Part shown: piece after piece, positions 1 to 8,100 of the stretch
How the letters are laid out: each line of letters opens with the position of its first letter
Numbering within the stretch: position 1 is the stretch's first letter
Source: LMUY01 sp964247705
Lineage (GTDB): Bacteria; Pseudomonadota; Alphaproteobacteria; Acetobacterales; Acetobacteraceae
Reading direction: 5' to 3'
Assembly (NCBI GenBank): GCA_964247705.1
Contig: CAXTVQ010000011.1
Span: 13,105-77,104 of the forward strand
Length of the DNA: 64,000 bases
Program-made: the position numbers and the translations under genes
Notes under the pieces: model-generated
What the model was told of the DNA's origin: nothing
What the model saw: the letters and a program-made list of their open reading frames with translations, nothing else
Databases searched by the model: none

Positions 1-2505
1 CCCAACGAGATCGATCAACGGCTGGTAGTGCGCCGCGATCGCGGAGGCGGGCGGTGGGACCGAACCAGCGCGGCCGAACGCGCCCGACACGGCGGAGATG
101 AGGCCTCCCGGTGCTGGCAACGTCACCTGCTGCACGATTCCGGTCAGCAAGGTGCGGATCGGCGATTGCGGCGAGGTTACGACGTAGAGATCCTGCGCCG
201 CCTGACTGACGCTGGTCAGCGGCACCAGTTGCAGGTCGTCCAGCAAGCCGTCCCATGCCCGTTGGAAGTCGGCTTGATACAGGCCGTTCACCTCGGTTTC
301 GAGCGCTGCCATCTTGGCGCTGTCATCGGCGACACCGGTCTTGGCGCCGACCACCCAGCTCTCGGCCGCCACTGCGCGGATTGCCGGAGCCAGCGCGGGA
401 AGGTACGCGCCGTAGAAGCCGGCCGGCGTCAGGAAGCCCGGCACGCCTTCGTCCAGCGGATGGCCGGAGGTGCGGGCAAACAGCACTGCACCGAGCGGGC
501 CCATGGCATCGCGCGGCCGCCAGGCTGGCACGGCGGCGGCCGGAGCAGCGCGCCGGATGCGGCCGTAAACGCGCGCCGCGGGCGACACCCGGCCGAATAC
601 CGATCGGGCCTGTTCCACCAAGGCGCCATCCAGCGCCACCGCGGGCAGCGGGACAGCCAGCAACGCGTCAAGATGCTGCGATAGCCGGTCGCGCACACCC
701 TCGAGGCCAGGGCCGCCATAAGTCGATTGCCAGTCCAGCCGCATCCATTCACCAACGAGCCCGGGGTCGAGGGGACCGGCGCCGCCGAGCATCAGGTAGA
801 CGCGGGTCGCCTCGTAGCAGAACTCCGGCCGGTCGAGCGCTCCGGCGATCTGCCCCTCCAGGCGGCGCATCAGCCGGGGCAGCAGATCGTGCTGCAATGC
901 CGCGCGGTACGTCGTGCGCCCGATCTGCCCGAGCGCGCCCGCCTGGTTCAGCCCGTCGCCGGGTGGGCGCGTGTCAGCCTCGAACGGCATCTCCCGCGCA
1001 TGATCGAGCAGCGGCAGCAAGGCGGGCAGGTCTGTGTCGGCCACCGGGTCCAGGGAGTGACGGGCAGCTTCCGCGGCCTGTGCCGCCAGCGACGTCTGCA
1101 CTTGGCGCTGCTGGTCGAGACCGCTGGCCCGCAACTGCCAGGTCACGGCGCAGGCAGCAAGAGTGGCCAGCGTCACGGCTGCGAACCCGCCACCGCGCAG
1201 CAGCAGGCGGCGCCGCACCACCGCTGGTTGGGATGACACCAGCATCGCCTCGCCCGGCAGCACCTCGGCCAGCAGGCGGTGTAGGAAGTAACTACGTCCA
1301 CGCTCCGGCCGCAGGCTCGGCAGCCGGGCAGGGGAGACCCCGAAGGCGCGGGCCAGCACGCCTGTCAGCCGGTCGACCGGCGTTCCCTCCTGCGTGCCCG
1401 AGGTCAGGTACACGCCCCGCAGCAACGGTGCCGGCCGCAGCTTCGAGCCGCCGAAGGTTTCGGCCACGAAGGCAGCGAGCGGCCCGGCCAGGCTTGCGAT
1501 TTGGGCAGGGAACCCGGCGATCAGCCGCCGGCGCTCCGGGCTGCGTTCGGCCTGCAAACGCGGCACCACGCGCTCGTCCAGGCGGTTGACGAGCGCGTTC
1601 AACGCTTGTTCGGTGTCCGGAGCGGGCCAGGGGCGCCGGCGGCCCAAGGCGAAGGTCGTGCCCCAGACCTGGCCGCGCCGCTCCACGTCCAGGTCGTCGA
1701 AGAACTCGGTGAACCCGGCGACCAGGTCGGTTTTGGTGAACATCATATAGACAGGCAGGTCTTTTTTCAGGCGCGCACCCAGTTCCTCCACCCGGGCGCG
1801 GATGGCTTGCGCATGGGCCGTGCGTATCGGCGGCGGCGCGCCCGCGATCTCCTGCGCCGCAATGGCCACGATGATGCCGTTCAGTGGCTGGCGCGGCCGG
1901 GTGCGTTGCAGCAAGTCCAGGAAGGCGTACCAGCCAGCACGATCGACCCCGGCGTCACTATCCTGGGTGGTATAGCGCCCCGCCGTGTCGATCAGCACCG
2001 CCCGGTCGGTAAACCACCAATCGCAGCTTCGCGTGCCGCCCACCCCCGCCAGATGTGCGCCGCCGGCACCCTCGGCCAGCGGAAAGGACAAACCGGCGTT
2101 CAGCAGGGCCGTCGTCTTGCCCGCACCCGGCGGCCCGATGATCACGTACCATGGCTGGCCATGCAGCAGCCGCGCGCCCTTCAGAGTTTTGAGCGCGTCG
2201 GCGAACCGCTCGCGCAGCCCGGCCGCTTCGTCCGCCAGATCGTTGCTGCTGCCGAGCAGACCCTGCTCGAGCGCGCTCTCACGCCGGGTGCGGCGGATGT
2301 ATGACCAGAGCGTCGTGCCGGCCCAGGCCAGCAGTGCCACCCCGCACAGCACGAGACGCACGGCCGCGCCGTCGAGGCCCGGAACCAGGGGACCCAAGAA
2401 CCAGATCAGGGCGCTCGCCAGGATCGTTCCAGCCAGCCAAATCGCGGCATTCGGCAGAGTCGCGCGCATCGGCCGTGACGTCCTCGCTTTTCCCCTCGGT
2501 GCCAT
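1..2505 (-). CDS. tssM: Type VI secretion inner-membrane protein TssM (IcmF), second copy, C-terminus beyond window
   Basis: TssM spans the inner membrane and, with TssL and TssJ, forms the T6SS trans-envelope complex. Reading the minus strand from ATG at 2505 gives 835 codons with no stop down to base 1, so the gene continues off the left edge. Residues about 20-70 hold two membrane helices. A Walker A motif GPPGAGKTT lies at 124-132, followed by CDWWFTD, a LIDTAGRY Walker B/switch region and FTKTDLVAGF. A third membrane helix follows the ATPase-like domain (about 425-450). It is clearly paralogous to the plus-strand TssM at 12819: both share blocks such as QPWYVIIGPPGAGKTTAL, RPRQPLNG and SPERRRLIAGFPAQ. 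An alternative start is ATG 2469, which has GAGG upstream. The frame was checked through the N-terminal half with no frameshift. It is divergent from the effector module at 2629. Confidence 0.93.
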   Translation of the reverse strand, partial: MAPRGKARTSRPMRATLPNAAIWLAGTILASALIWFLGPLVPGLDGAAVRLVLCGVALLAWAGTTLWSYIRRTRRESALEQGLLGSSNDLADEAAGLRERFADALKTLKGARLLHGQPWYVIIGPPGAGKTTALLNAGLSFPLAEGAGGAHLAGVGGTRSCDWWFTDRAVLIDTAGRYTTQDSDAGVDRAGWYAFLDLLQRTRPRQPLNGIIVAIAAQEIAGAPPPIRTAHAQAIRARVEELGARLKKDLPVYMMFTKTDLVAGFTEFFDDLDVERRGQVWGTTFALGRRRPWPAPDTEQALNALVNRLDERVVPRLQAERSPERRRLIAGFPAQIASLAGPLAAFVAETFGGSKLRPAPLLRGVYLTSGTQEGTPVDRLTGVLARAFGVSPARLPSLRPERGRSYFLHRLLAEVLPGEAMLVSSQPAVVRRRLLLRGGGFAAVTLATLAACAVTWQLRASGLDQQRQVQTSLAAQAAEAARHSLDPVADTDLPALLPLLDHAREMPFEADTRPPGDGLNQAGALGQIGRTTYRAALQHDLLPRLMRRLEGQIAGALDRPEFCYEATRVYLMLGGAGPLDPGLVGEWMRLDWQSTYGGPGLEGVRDRLSQHLDALLAVPLPAVALDGALVEQARSVFGRVSPAARVYGRIRRAAPAAAVPAWRPRDAMGPLGAVLFARTSGHPLDEGVPGFLTPAGFYGAYLPALAPAIRAVAAESWVVGAKTGVADDSAKMAALETEVNGLYQADFQRAWDGLLDDLQLVPLTSVSQAAQDLYVVTSPQSPIRTLLTGIVQQVTLPAPGGLISAVSGAFGRAGSVPPPASAIAAHYQPLIDLVG

Positions 2506-2628
2506 TCGGTAACGCTTTTCCAGCGCATGTGTAAGGGTGCATGCTGACGCGGCCGCATCGCGCACCCTTGTTCCGAGGTTTCGACTCTGGCTGCGATCCC
2601 TTCACCCACCATCCTCAGCACCGATGAG
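2506..2628. promoter_or_regulatory. Divergent intergenic region between tssM copy 2 and the effector genes
   Basis: These 123 bases separate the minus-strand tssM from the plus-strand hydrolase. Promoters for both directions would have to lie here. I see no convincing -35/-10 pair, sigma-54 site or operator, so the assignment rests only on position. The part from 2548 onward is open in the frame of the downstream gene and may partly be coding. Confidence 0.35.
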
Positions 2629-3369
2629 ATGGGCCGCGTCGCCCCGCCGATCGTGCGGTCTGTCGGCCGCGATGCGGTCAACGCGCCGCTGGACGTGTTC
2701 ATCATCCAGTCGTTGTTGAACGACCGCCTGCCCAAGCCGCACTCCCCCGTGCCGGTGACGGGTAGCGCCGATATCGGAACGACGCTTGCGATCGAGGCGT
2801 ACCAGGCCGTCGTAATGAACATGGTGCCACCAACGGGGACGGTGGAGCCTGGCAGCGTGACCTACTACTCGCTCGCGTCCCGCCCGTTGGTGGAGCCGCA
2901 GCGTTCGGCCACGACCGGTCATTTCGGCCGCGTGCCGGCGGATGTGGGGGACGCGGCGCGGGTGTCGTTCAAGCAATGGGGCGTGCCCGCCTCGGTCACC
3001 ATCGCGCAATGGGCGGTGGAGAGCGCCTGGGGAGCCGCCATGCCGCCCGGCAGCAACAATCCGTTCGGGATCAAGGCAGTGGGCGAACAGCCGGGGGTGG
3101 AGAGCCTGACGCGCGAGGTGCTTTCGGGCCAGAGCGTCACGATCTCGGCCAGGTTCCGGCAGTTCGCTTCGCTGTCCGAGGCGTTCGACCTGCATGGCAA
3201 GTTGCTGGCGACCGGCGCGCCATACAAGCCGGCGATGGCGAAGAAGAACGATCCGGACGCGTTCGCCGATGCGCTGACGGGGGTGTACGCCACCGATCCG
3301 CAATATGGCACGACGCTGAAATACGTGATCCACACGTACGGGATGGATCAGTTTGACCGCTCACAGTAG
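2629..3369 (+). CDS. Glucosaminidase/lysozyme-like peptidoglycan hydrolase, candidate T6SS effector
   Basis: This 246-residue protein probably cleaves peptidoglycan glycan strands. Residues about 10-65 resemble a small peptidoglycan-binding fold. Residues about 105-245 resemble the FlgJ/LytG-type glucosaminidase domain, with the catalytic-glutamate context AQWAVESAWG (E131), then NNPFGIKA and FRQFASLSEAFDLH. No signal peptide is visible, which fits delivery by T6SS rather than Sec export. It lies 6 nt upstream of the toxin-like gene and upstream of vgrG. The ATG at 2629 has a poor ribosome site. The frame is open back to 2548, and a CTG at 2587 preceded by GAGG would add a sensible N-terminus, so the start is uncertain. 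A housekeeping cell-wall hydrolase is the alternative, but the context favours an effector. Confidence 0.75.
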   Translation: MGRVAPPIVRSVGRDAVNAPLDVFIIQSLLNDRLPKPHSPVPVTGSADIGTTLAIEAYQAVVMNMVPPTGTVEPGSVTYYSLASRPLVEPQRSATTGHFGRVPADVGDAARVSFKQWGVPASVTIAQWAVESAWGAAMPPGSNNPFGIKAVGEQPGVESLTREVLSGQSVTISARFRQFASLSEAFDLHGKLLATGAPYKPAMAKKNDPDAFADALTGVYATDPQYGTTLKYVIHTYGMDQFDRSQ

Positions 3370-3375
3370 CCCGCT

Positions 3376-4755
3376 GTGAGCGAGGCGCACGCGCTGTTCC
3401 GGGCGGAGTGCCACATCAGGCTGCCCGGCGGCGTGCTGGTGCTGGCGCCGCCGAACGCATTCGGTTCGGGCGCCACGAGCATCGCGGTGCCGGCCGACGG
3501 GCCCGGTCGGTTGCGGCTGCTGGCGGGCCATGCGGAGGCGTTTGCGCGATTGCGCGCCGATTGGGCTGGGCTGGGCTTGCCGGGCGTGCCGGGCCGGTTG
3601 AGCGATGCCGAGATGTTGGCGCTGCTGGACAGGGCTATTGCCAGCCACCGTCTTGGCGTTGCCTTCTTTCCGCGGCCGGTGGACCCGCTGGACCGGATCG
3701 CTGCCGACACCATCCCGCGCCAGCCTGCGCCGGCCGCCCAGGTAGCCGCGAAGGCGGTGCGCGACATGTCCCGGGCCGAGCGGATCGAGGCGGCGCTGAA
3801 GCGCGTACCGGCGCATTTGACCGGGGCGCTCAAGGACGCGTTCCTCGGGCTGATTTCGCCGACGTCGATCGCCATCACCGTGGCTGCCTTCGCGGGTCTG
3901 GCGGTGGCGCAGTTCTTCGGTTACGGCGAGGCGGCGGACGCCGTGCTGGCCGCCATCGCGTACGGCATCGCCGGGCTATCGGGCGTGCGTGCGCTGTACG
4001 ACATGGTGGCGGCCACGGTGAACGCGGCGACCGCGACAACCGACACCGAGATCGATGCGGCGGCGCTGCGCCTGGCCAACGCCTTCGTGGTGTTGGGGAT
4101 CGCGTTCCTGACCATCTTCATCACGCGTGCAGCGCGCAAGGCGGCGCAGGCGCGGGCGGCGCAAAGCGCACCGGTGCGGGACGATCCGCCTGCCCCGGCG
4201 CGACAGGCTGGCCGGTCGGCTGAACAACAACGACGCGCCCTGCCTCCCCCCAAGGACGCATCCGCCCCGGCAACGCCCGCCGATGAAGCTGCAGCTTTGC
4301 CAGGGCATGGCAATGCCCGCCATGGTGCGCAGACGACGCTCGATCAACAGACCACCCGCGTTCAGACCGGTGTTGCGCCCGATGGCGCGCTTGCGCCCAC
4401 ACCGAGGGCGACGCGGTTCGATAGTCCGGAAGCTGAACTCGACGCGGTGTCGCGCGCGCAGTCAGGCACCGCCGGACGCATCGCAGATGGAACGACGAAC
4501 GACTCGATCCGGGTCGGCCCTGACGGGGTTGCGCGCCTGCCGCGCGACAGTTCCGTCGTGACCGGCTACCCCGGCGGCTACGGTTCAGGCGTAGAAGTCA
4601 TGCGCGACCCGGTAACGAACGCTCGTTTACCGGGGAGTCCCGTCATGCCGACGGGACAGGATCCGAATGCCCTTGTTGTGTTGCAGAAGAACCCGGCAAA
4701 CGGTGTATGGGAGCCGATAACGCAGTACCCGACCAACAAACCGCCTGACCCGTAA
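3376..4755 (+). CDS. Polymorphic-toxin-like protein with membrane segment and possible RNase A-like C-terminus
   Basis: This 459-residue protein starts at GTG, 6 nt after the hydrolase. Residues 1-145 are a soluble N-terminal domain I cannot name. Residues about 160-252 hold two or three hydrophobic helices around AQFFGYGEAADAV, a layout I recall from pre-toxin regions of proteobacterial polymorphic toxins. Residues 255-310 are a proline/alanine-rich linker. The last 150 residues contain ARHGAQTTLDQQ (H316), RFDSPEAELDAVSRA and a C-terminus ending in ITQYPTNKP. From memory this resembles CdiA-type RNase A-like toxin domains, but catalytic residues cannot be assigned by eye. The 3' end and the following gene look more AT-rich than their flanks, as in exchangeable toxin/immunity pairs. 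Toxin status is inferred from architecture and from position beside vgrG. Confidence 0.6.
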   Translation: MSEAHALFRAECHIRLPGGVLVLAPPNAFGSGATSIAVPADGPGRLRLLAGHAEAFARLRADWAGLGLPGVPGRLSDAEMLALLDRAIASHRLGVAFFPRPVDPLDRIAADTIPRQPAPAAQVAAKAVRDMSRAERIEAALKRVPAHLTGALKDAFLGLISPTSIAITVAAFAGLAVAQFFGYGEAADAVLAAIAYGIAGLSGVRALYDMVAATVNAATATTDTEIDAAALRLANAFVVLGIAFLTIFITRAARKAAQARAAQSAPVRDDPPAPARQAGRSAEQQRRALPPPKDASAPATPADEAAALPGHGNARHGAQTTLDQQTTRVQTGVAPDGALAPTPRATRFDSPEAELDAVSRAQSGTAGRIADGTTNDSIRVGPDGVARLPRDSSVVTGYPGGYGSGVEVMRDPVTNARLPGSPVMPTGQDPNALVVLQKNPANGVWEPITQYPTNKPPDP

Positions 4756-4784
4756 CGATTGCAGCGATCCTGGAGGGACGTGCC

Positions 4785-5138
4785 ATGCAGACTGCATCCC
4801 CAGTTCCTCCACTTGTTTTGTCGGTATTTGGCACTTGGTTCAATGTCGACACCATTGACTACGAGGATCTGAAAAGCCTCGTCAGTCTTGGCGGCACAGT
4901 CGTGGCCGAGCTCGTTCAACGGGGGATGAAGGCCGGCGAGATCGCCAATCTCCTGACGGATGTCCTGGCCAACTGGACGTCGGACACGGCTATGGCGTTC
5001 ATCAATGCTACCGACGTTGACTGGCTCGCCGATCCCGTCGCGCTTGCCAAGCTCAAACTCATCCTCCAGGAAATGACGAAGATGTCGCGGCGCATGGCCG
5101 ATCCGAACAACTCCGGTCTATCCGCCTTAACCGAGTAG
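4785..5138 (+). CDS. Small acidic hypothetical protein, candidate immunity protein
   Basis: This 117-residue protein has no family I recognise. It starts at ATG 4785 with a good ribosome site (GGAGGG) and lies 29 nt after the toxin-like gene. It has no signal peptide and looks mostly helical, with the acidic stretch FNVDTIDYEDLKSLV and the later LILQEMTKMSRRMAD. Its composition is more AT-rich than the T6SS operon on either side. Small size, direct 3' adjacency to a toxin-like gene and an atypical base composition fit a cytoplasmic immunity protein. That role is inferred only from context. A T6SS adaptor or chaperone is the main alternative. Confidence 0.55.
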   Translation: MQTASPVPPLVLSVFGTWFNVDTIDYEDLKSLVSLGGTVVAELVQRGMKAGEIANLLTDVLANWTSDTAMAFINATDVDWLADPVALAKLKLILQEMTKMSRRMADPNNSGLSALTE

Positions 5139-5200
5139 AGTCGCGCCGTTCACCGGACCGACCGCTGTCACGGTTCCGGCCGAATTCGGCGCCGTGCCCG

Positions 5201-5220
5201 AACCTGCGTCACCGCAGGTT
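5201..5220. terminator. Perfect 8-bp hairpin between the immunity gene and vgrG
   Basis: AACCTGCG (5201-5208) and CGCAGGTT (5213-5220) pair perfectly around the loop TCAC. It lies in the 132-nt gap before vgrG. There is no T-run after it, so a classic intrinsic terminator is not proven. It could be an attenuator or a processing site separating the effector module from the structural operon. A TATAAA sequence at 5239-5244 could be a -10 element for vgrG, but no matching -35 is evident. Confidence 0.4.
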
Positions 5221-5270
5221 GTCCCGCTCACGCTTCCGTATAAACTCCACTCCTAGCGGGGGAGGCCACC

Positions 5271-7211
5271 ATGTCGGAGTCATCGGGAGGGGCGGAAGGC
5301 GAGCGCCTGCTCGAACTCACGACGGCGCTGGGTGGCGACACACTGTACCCGGTTGCGTTCCGCGCCGAGGAGGCGATCAGCGAGCCGTTCAGCGTCACCG
5401 TCGAGATGGTCTCGACCGAGCCGGCCATCGACCCCGACACCGTGCTCTACAAGCCGGCGTGCCTCACGGTCAGCCGCCAGCATTCCGGCAACCGCAGCTT
5501 CAACGGCGTGGTGCGCTCCTTCTCGGGGTCCGGCCGGCCGGTGCGCAGCAAGTGGGCGTACACGATGGAGATCGTGCCCAAGTTCTGGTTCCTGTCGCAA
5601 ACGGTCGATTGCCGCATCTTCCAGACCCAGTCGGTCGCCGACATCCTCACCACGATCTGCGGCGAAGTGTCGCAGACCCTCAATCTCAAGATCTTCGGCA
5701 CCAAGACGCCGCGCGACTACATCACGCAGTATAACGAGACCGACCTCGACTTCCTGCGCCGCCTCATGGAAGGCGAAGGCTACCATTACCATTTCGAGCA
5801 CACGGCATCCGACCACACCCTGGTGGTCAGCGACCAGAACACCGGCTTCCCCGCCACGCCGAACCCTTCGCTGTACGTCTTGCACGAGGGCGGCGGCATC
5901 GACGTGTTCACGGATTGGCAGAAGGCGCTCGCCACCGCCCACGGCAAGGTCAACCTGCTGGACTACGACCCGGCCAACCCCTCCACCAAGCCCTCGGGCC
6001 AGCAAGCCACCACGCTGGCGACCAGCGGCGCCCCGTTGCGCGACGTGTTCCGCTGGCCGGCCCTGCAACTCGTGGCCAGTGACGTCACCAGCCGCGCCCG
6101 CATCATGATGGAGGCGGCCGAAGCCGCGGTGGCGCTGCGCGACGCCGCGGGGGAGAACCACCTGTTCTTCGCAGGCAGCCGTTTCACGCTTGCCAAGGAT
6201 CCGTTCGATGGCTCCTCGGGCATCGACTACGTGGTCCGCCGCATCAGCCATCACGGCCGGGACGATAGTTGGGTGACGGGTGGCGCGCGTGCTTCCTACC
6301 GCAACACGCTCTCGGCCCTGCCAGTGGCGACCCCATGGCGGGACCCGCTGCAGACGCCGCGCCCGGTGATGGCAGGCGTCTATGGCGCCGTCGTGCTGGG
6401 TGATGCGGGCGACGAGATCCACGCCGACAATCTGGGCCGCATCAAGGTGCAACTGTTCTACGACCACCGGGGTGATACGACGGCCGACAAGGCCGTTTGG
6501 GCGCGCATCGTGCAGCCCTGGGCCGGCAATACGTGGGGTTGGCAGCATCTTCCGCGGGTTGGGACGGAGGTCGCCGTCAGCTTCATGGATGGCGACCCGG
6601 ACCGGCCCGTCGTTTTGGGCGGCCTGTACAACGGCGAAATGATGCCGGTGTTCGCCATTCCCGGCGAGCAGACCAAGAGCGGCCTGCGCACCCGTTCCAC
6701 CAAGTCCGGCGACACCAGCACGTTCTCGGAGATCAGCGTCGACGACGCCAAAGGCTCCGAGCTGGTCTACCTGCACGCCGAGAAGGACATGACGGTCGAG
6801 GTCGAGAACGACCAATCCATCACCGTCGACCACGACCAGACCCTGCTGGTGAAGAACAATCGCACCCACACGGTCAGCAAACAGGAGACGATCGAGGTCG
6901 ACGACAGCCAGACCAACACGATCAAGAACGGCCGCACGACCACGGTGAACGCCAGCGGGGACAGCCTGACGGTCAAGTCCGGCGATCTTACGATCAACGT
7001 CAGCATGGGCTCCATCTCGATGGAGGCGATGCAGAACATCACGCTCAAGGTCGGGGACAACACCATCACGATCAGCCAGTCCGGGATCGAGGTGAAAGGC
7101 ATGATGGTCAGCGTGGAGGGGCAGATTCAGAGCGAGCTCAAGGCCCCGATGACCACGGTGAGCGGCGACGGCATGCTGACCCTCAAGGGCGGCATTGCGA
7201 TGATCAACTGA
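5271..7211 (+). CDS. vgrG: T6SS spike protein VgrG (TssI)
   Basis: VgrG forms the trimeric puncturing spike on the Hcp tube and carries effectors. The 646 residues show the full order: gp27-like base (about 1-360, with DILTTICGEV, YNETDLDFLRRLMEGEGYHY), gp5-like OB fold (about 365-465, DNLGRIKVQLFYD, VWARIVQPWAG, GTEVAVSFMDGDPDRPVVLG), then a beta-helix needle built of short V/T/D-rich repeats to the C-terminus. It ends right after the needle, so it is not an evolved VgrG with a fused toxin. Cargo is presumably borne by the upstream genes or via the PAAR protein. A strong ribosome site (GGGGGAGG) precedes the ATG. It heads the operon and is followed after 6 nt by the DUF6931-like gene. Confidence 0.97.
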   Translation: MSESSGGAEGERLLELTTALGGDTLYPVAFRAEEAISEPFSVTVEMVSTEPAIDPDTVLYKPACLTVSRQHSGNRSFNGVVRSFSGSGRPVRSKWAYTMEIVPKFWFLSQTVDCRIFQTQSVADILTTICGEVSQTLNLKIFGTKTPRDYITQYNETDLDFLRRLMEGEGYHYHFEHTASDHTLVVSDQNTGFPATPNPSLYVLHEGGGIDVFTDWQKALATAHGKVNLLDYDPANPSTKPSGQQATTLATSGAPLRDVFRWPALQLVASDVTSRARIMMEAAEAAVALRDAAGENHLFFAGSRFTLAKDPFDGSSGIDYVVRRISHHGRDDSWVTGGARASYRNTLSALPVATPWRDPLQTPRPVMAGVYGAVVLGDAGDEIHADNLGRIKVQLFYDHRGDTTADKAVWARIVQPWAGNTWGWQHLPRVGTEVAVSFMDGDPDRPVVLGGLYNGEMMPVFAIPGEQTKSGLRTRSTKSGDTSTFSEISVDDAKGSELVYLHAEKDMTVEVENDQSITVDHDQTLLVKNNRTHTVSKQETIEVDDSQTNTIKNGRTTTVNASGDSLTVKSGDLTINVSMGSISMEAMQNITLKVGDNTITISQSGIEVKGMMVSVEGQIQSELKAPMTTVSGDGMLTLKGGIAMIN

Positions 7212-7217
7212 CGCGTC

Positions 7218-7811
7218 ATGCCCGGGCGCACCCAAACCAAGCTTAACCCCGAGCTCGCCGCCTTGCTGCCGAAGGCCGGGCTGCCGCAAGCAGCCGTCGG
7301 CCGGCTGGTGGACATCGCCGGCACCGAGGCGGCCCTGGAGGCGCTCGAGGCCGCTGACATGCTGGTAGAGGCGACCCGCTTGGCCGCTCACGCCTTGCCC
7401 CGGCGCGAGGCCGTCTGGTGGGCTTGCATGTGCGCGCGGCACAACACCCCTGACGCCCTGCCGCCGGACGATGTGGCGGCGATCGAGGCGGCCGAGCTTT
7501 GGGTGCGCTCGCAAACCGACGAGGCGCGCCGGGCTGCGTTCGACCATGCCGGCCGTGCTGGGTTCAACAGCCCTGAAGCCTGGGCCGCGGTCGGCGCTTT
7601 CTGGAGCGGCGAGAGCCTTGCGCCGCTCGGCCAAGCCGCCGTAGCGCCGCCCGCGCACGTGGCGGCGGCGGCGGTAGCCGGGTCGGTGGCGCTGGCCTCG
7701 GTGCGGGATCGGCCGGAGCGCCGCAAGGAACGGCTGCGACAGTTCCTGGCCAGTGCGCGCGACATCGCCGTCGGCGGTCCCGGACGCTTGCCGCGGGAGG
7801 TGGCCACCTGA
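7218..7811 (+). CDS. DUF6931-like T6SS-associated protein
   Basis: This 197-residue protein lies between vgrG (6 nt away) and the PAAR gene, which it overlaps by 1 nt (TGATG). It is helical and alanine-rich, with no signal peptide or membrane segment. Recognisable blocks are LPRREAVWWACMCAR, AAELWVRSQTDEARRAAF and an arginine-rich tail with RKERLRQFLASARDIA. I recall similar proteins (DUF6931) between vgrG and PAAR genes in alphaproteobacterial T6SS loci. That family name is from memory and untested. The position suggests an adaptor or chaperone that helps assemble the PAAR tip or load cargo, but no biochemical role can be read from the sequence. Confidence 0.6.
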   Translation: MPGRTQTKLNPELAALLPKAGLPQAAVGRLVDIAGTEAALEALEAADMLVEATRLAAHALPRREAVWWACMCARHNTPDALPPDDVAAIEAAELWVRSQTDEARRAAFDHAGRAGFNSPEAWAAVGAFWSGESLAPLGQAAVAPPAHVAAAAVAGSVALASVRDRPERRKERLRQFLASARDIAVGGPGRLPREVAT

Positions 7812-8098
7812 TGGGCCAGCCTGCCGCCCGCTCCACCGACCTGCACGTCTGCCCCATGGTCGACGTTCTAGTGCCGCATGTCGGCGGCCCGATTTCGATC
7901 GGCGAACCCACCGTGCTGATCTCGGGACTCCCGGCTGCGCGGGTGGGGGACATGGCGATCTGCGTCGGCCCGCCTGATGCGATCGTGCTTGGCTCCTTCA
8001 CGACGCTCATCGGAGGGATGCCGGCGGCGCGGATGGGTGATCTGACCTCGCATGGTGGTAGTATCGTACTCGGCTGCTTCACCGTTCTGATAGGCTGA
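7811..8098 (+). CDS. PAAR-domain T6SS spike tip protein
   Basis: This is a 95-residue stand-alone PAAR protein that would cap the VgrG trimer as a sharp cone. It has the repeated PAAR-type blocks GLPAARVGDMAICVG and GMPAARMGDLTSHGG and evenly spaced His/Cys residues (H12, C14, C52, H75, C83 region) suitable for a metal at the tip. There is no C-terminal extension, so it carries no fused toxin. Its start overlaps the upstream stop by 1 nt (tgATG), and tagH begins 2 nt after its stop. This indicates translational coupling in one operon. Confidence 0.95.
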   Translation: MGQPAARSTDLHVCPMVDVLVPHVGGPISIGEPTVLISGLPAARVGDMAICVGPPDAIVLGSFTTLIGGMPAARMGDLTSHGGSIVLGCFTVLIG

Positions 8099-8100
8099 CG

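Noticed and set aside
255..1589. Long plus-strand open frame (444 residues)
   Set aside because: It lies opposite the minus-strand tssM, whose frame has clear TssM motifs. The plus-strand translation is Arg/Pro-rich low-complexity, typical of a GC-rich shadow.
5271..7211. VgrG as an evolved VgrG with a C-terminal effector
   Set aside because: The protein ends directly after the beta-helix needle, leaving no room for a toxin domain.
5280..7658. Minus-strand frame of 792 residues over vgrG
   Set aside because: It is antisense to a textbook vgrG. No recognisable domain, and composition biased toward Arg, His and Gly.
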